DNA of 64,000 nucleotides from Donghicola eburneus (GTDB taxonomy: Bacteria > Pseudomonadota > Alphaproteobacteria > Rhodobacterales > Rhodobacteraceae), in contig NZ_FOXY01000004.1 of the NCBI RefSeq assembly GCF_900115865.1, positions 1 through 64,000 of the forward strand, read 5' to 3'. The notes beneath the pieces are model-generated. The model was not told where the DNA came from, did no database searches, and saw only the letters and a program-made list of their open reading frames with translations. Position 1 is the first letter of the stretch; every line of letters starts with the position of its first letter. The position numbers were made by a program, and so were the translations under genes. Positions 61,886 through 64,000 of the stretch are shown here, one piece after another.

Positions 61886-62467
61886 ATGCGGTATCAAATC
61901 ACCGGAAAACAGATCGACGTTGGCGAAGCACTGACCACCCACGTTAAAGATCGACTGGGTGAGGTACTGGAAAAGTACTCGCAACGCCCAACCGATGCGC
62001 AGGTCACTTTCTCGAAGTCGGGGCACGAATTTGTCTGCGAATGCACCGTGCATCTGTCGACCGGTTTGAACGCGGCAGCACGGGCCCATGGCACCGAAAT
62101 CTATGCAACCTTCGAAGACTGCGCAGAGAAAATGGACAAGCAGCTGCGCCGCTATAAACGCCGCCTGAAGGACCACCACAAGGATCGCACAAGCCCTGTT
62201 GAAACTATCGGTGCTTCCTCGTATATCCTCGCCGCAGATGCGCAGGACGACGAGGCGATCGAGCCCGAAAGCCTGCAGCCGATTATCGTCGCCGAAATGG
62301 AGACGAAAGTTCCCTCGCTGTCAGTTGGCGAGGCGGTAATGCAGATGGAACTGGCTGGCTCTCAGATGCTGGTCTTCCGAAACGAGAAACATGGTGGCGT
62401 AAACGTTGTACATCGCCGGGATGACGGGAATATCGGTTGGATCGATCCCCGTAGTACCGGGCAATAA
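61886..62467 (+). CDS. hpf: Ribosome hibernation promoting factor, long form
   Basis: A 193-residue long HPF. Residues ~1-105 are the RaiA/S30AE-like domain binding the decoding centre (MRYQITGKQIDVGEALTTHVKDRLGEVLEKYS, then RAHGTEIYATFEDCAEKMDKQLRRYKRRLKDH). Residues ~125-190 are the C-terminal dimerisation domain (VPSLSVGEAVMQMELAGSQMLVFRNEKHGGVNVVHRRDDGNIGWID) that pairs 70S ribosomes into 100S dimers. AAGGA lies 8 bases before ATG 61886. ptsN follows by 31 bases. Confidence 0.94.
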   Translation: MRYQITGKQIDVGEALTTHVKDRLGEVLEKYSQRPTDAQVTFSKSGHEFVCECTVHLSTGLNAAARAHGTEIYATFEDCAEKMDKQLRRYKRRLKDHHKDRTSPVETIGASSYILAADAQDDEAIEPESLQPIIVAEMETKVPSLSVGEAVMQMELAGSQMLVFRNEKHGGVNVVHRRDDGNIGWIDPRSTGQ

Positions 62468-62498
62468 CGCCGCGAAAGCCCTAGGCAAAAGCTAACTC

Positions 62499-62963
62499 AT
62501 GCAAATCTCAGATATTCTGTCGCCGCAGGCGGTGAAGACCCTTATTGGTTGTTCTAGTAAAAAACGTCTGTTTCAGGATATCGGAGACCTGACTGAGGCA
62601 GCTTTGGGCATCCCCAGCGCCCGCGCCGTCGAGGCGCTGGTGGAACGCGAAAGCCTTGGCCCGACTGGTGTGGGCCATGGCGTTGCCCTACCTCATGCCC
62701 GTCTCGCCGAGATTGACCGCGTCCAAGGCGTCTTCCTGCGTCTGGAGAAGCCCGTTGATTTCGGTTCGGTGGATCGCAAGCCCGTAGATCTGGTCTTTGC
62801 GCTGTTCGCGCCTGAAGATGCAGGGGTCGAACACCTCAAAGCCTTGGCAGTCGTGTCACGGACGCTAAAAGATCAGGCCATGCGCACCAAGTTGCGCGCC
62901 AATAACGAAGCGGTCACGCTGCACGCCGTGTTGACCGAAGATCAGGCCAATCAGGCGGCCTGA
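62499..62963 (+). CDS. ptsN: PTS IIA-like nitrogen-regulatory protein
   Basis: A 154-residue EIIA-Ntr protein. The phospho-accepting histidine is His66 in GVGHGVALPHARL. The remainder (VFLRLEKPVDFGSVDRKPVDLVFALFAPE, HLKALAVVSRTLKD) fits the IIA fold. It takes phosphate through the PTS-Ntr relay and adjusts K+ and nitrogen metabolism in related species. Its 3' end overlaps the opposite sulfotransferase gene by 13 bases. Usual order after hpf. Confidence 0.94.
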   Translation: MQISDILSPQAVKTLIGCSSKKRLFQDIGDLTEAALGIPSARAVEALVERESLGPTGVGHGVALPHARLAEIDRVQGVFLRLEKPVDFGSVDRKPVDLVFALFAPEDAGVEHLKALAVVSRTLKDQAMRTKLRANNEAVTLHAVLTEDQANQAA

Positions 62964-64000
62964 CCCCTTTTATCCCACGGGCCATAACCCAACATCATAT
63001 AGTCGCGCGTGTAAGCATCCTTGCACGCGCTTTCTATTTCTTCGTCGTAGATCTCTGCTAGCGGCACTGGGCAGTCCGGCTCTGAAACGCCCGAAAACGC
63101 GGGCATATCCCGGCCGATCTGCTGGCATACCTGCGACAGGCCCAGTTCAATCTGTTCTTCCCTGACAATCAGGTCAGGCAAATTGAATTCGGCAAAGCCT
63201 TGGATCATTTGCGACTGCGATGCCCACCCAGGATCGACCCGAAGACTGGTCTGCCCTGCCAAATTGCCTTTGAGCCACTGCAAAAATCCCAGAAACGCCA
63301 GCCGGTGCGCGGCAGCATCGTACGCCTCTCCCGCGCCTTTCTTGGGGATCGGCAGCTTGTAGCGCTTGCGTAGAACTTCGCGAATCTCGCCAAATGCGCC
63401 GGGGCCAGTCCCCAGAATACGCTCGCAAAAAACACGATGCGCGCGGGTCAGCGGATGCGTGACCACGGTAAAAGTACGATGTCCGCGGTTCACGCGCTTC
63501 CACTTACGCAACGGCTTCTGAGTGAAATCGCGCTGCAGTGCATCTACGTCAGCGCCATCTAAGGCGGCCATCCATTCGCAAACCGCATGTTCTGTCCCTG
63601 AACGGAGGGGCAGGTACATCAGGGGCGCCTCGGCTGCAGCTACATAGGTCGGAACCATCGCATTCCGGCGTGGCTCGAAATTAGGGGTGCGCGTCAGATC
63701 AAAACGATCAAGTCGCGATAGCGCGCTCTCCATCTCCTCGAAGTTCGCCACTTTTGAAGAGAGAGGCGCTGGGTTCTGCTTCTTCAGCTTCTTATCCAGC
63801 GCTGGCAGGCGTGCATCGACACCCAGAAACGCGGCCATCCCGTTCATTACATCGACGTCCTGTAAATCCTCGTAGGCGACATAGAACGCCGTCTGCCCAG
63901 TGGTTTGCAGCGCCCGCAGCACCTTCTTTTGAAAGGCTTGCAGCGTCTCGATATGGCTAATGAACTCGTCGCCTTTGAATTCCGCCTGCCCCTCACGGCG
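62951..64000 (-). CDS. Double-domain sulfotransferase (5' end cut by the window)
   Basis: At least 349 residues, entering from the right edge. The visible N-terminal part (to ~80) ends a sulfotransferase domain: KVLRALQTTGQTAFYVAYEDLQDVDVMNGMAAFLGVD is the usual PAPS-enzyme C-terminal part. After a linker, a second domain begins MYLPLRSGTEHAVCEWMAAL, contains VNRGHRTFTVVTHPLTRAHRVFCERILG (the PAPS 3'-phosphate region) and ends IYDEEIESACKDAYTRDYMMLGYGPW, also a sulfotransferase ending. An internal GTG at 63922 is not a start, as the frame stays open to the edge. Substrate unknown; NodH-like members sulfate sugars. Confidence 0.75.
   Translation of the reverse strand, partial: RREGQAEFKGDEFISHIETLQAFQKKVLRALQTTGQTAFYVAYEDLQDVDVMNGMAAFLGVDARLPALDKKLKKQNPAPLSSKVANFEEMESALSRLDRFDLTRTPNFEPRRNAMVPTYVAAAEAPLMYLPLRSGTEHAVCEWMAALDGADVDALQRDFTQKPLRKWKRVNRGHRTFTVVTHPLTRAHRVFCERILGTGPGAFGEIREVLRKRYKLPIPKKGAGEAYDAAAHRLAFLGFLQWLKGNLAGQTSLRVDPGWASQSQMIQGFAEFNLPDLIVREEQIELGLSQVCQQIGRDMPAFSGVSEPDCPVPLAEIYDEEIESACKDAYTRDYMMLGYGPWDKRGQAA

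Noticed and set aside
1-64000. CRISPR array, prophage, complete insertion sequence, rRNA operon, replication origin
   Set aside because: I looked for spaced direct repeats, transposase or integrase motifs, phage structural genes, rRNA sequences and clustered DnaA boxes, and found none.

Overview
The window looks like a chromosomal stretch of a GC-rich alphaproteobacterium of the Rhodobacterales (roseobacter-like). The pointers are a petABC cytochrome bc1 operon whose proteins read like those of Rhodobacter, a petP-petR regulator pair, an NrnC-type nanoRNase, a fused phaAB (group 2 Mrp) antiporter, the lptC-lptA-lptB-hpf-ptsN block, and two copies of a GC-rich intergenic repeat of a type I recall from Rhodobacteraceae genomes. 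No plasmid, prophage, complete insertion sequence or CRISPR array is visible. Apart from the first ~700 bases, the gene content is almost entirely conserved housekeeping.

Layout. 1-0.7 kb: an AT-rich orphan gene and the tail of another, next to the 3' end of tRNA-Arg(CCT), possibly the edge of an integrated element. 0.9-5.3 kb: a LacI-type regulator, palindromic operator candidates and a two-gene lysine-degradation unit (hglS, amaB). 5.4-7.9 kb: two identical tRNA-Lys genes, each with its own promoter, then dapF-mtaB. 8.2-11 kb: petABC. 11.1-16.3 kb: rpiB, thiBPQ under a TPP riboswitch, and divergent aroC. 16.3-21.1 kb: a DMT transporter, HU, and an amn-ade purine pair. 21.2-25.5 kb: a reductase/NTF2 fusion, and xseB-ispA-dxs for isoprenoid precursors. 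25.6-31.2 kb: petP-petR, ilvE, and the convergent selU (mnmH) and fused selD pair for tRNA selenouridine. 31.2-37.2 kb: phaAB-C-D-E-F-G, followed within 4 bases by selD. 37.3-43.2 kb: tamA-tamB.

43.4-50.6 kb: a LuxR-type response regulator with a gene-free, AT-rich upstream region, a second DMT transporter, a small outer-membrane barrel, msrB-msrA, queG, a glutathione transferase, mtgA and a flavin-binding protein. 50.7-56.8 kb: gltD-gltB glutamate synthase. 57-58.9 kb: uppP and an NDUFA9-like reductase. 59-63 kb: tRNA-Leu(CAG), nrnC, lptC-lptA-lptB, hpf, ptsN. The right edge cuts a double-domain sulfotransferase.

Themes that link the genes: lysine use (dapF for making it, amaB/hglS for breaking it down, two tRNA-Lys); envelope assembly (TamAB, LptABC, UppP, MtgA, the barrel protein); tRNA modification (MtaB, MnmH with SelD, QueG); respiration and its regulator (PetABC, PetPR). 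I did not find an unmistakably new multi-gene system. The most promising leads are the control region of hglS-amaB, the selD fusion coupled to an ion antiporter operon, the reductase/NTF2 fusion, and the missing rpoN in the lpt-hpf block.
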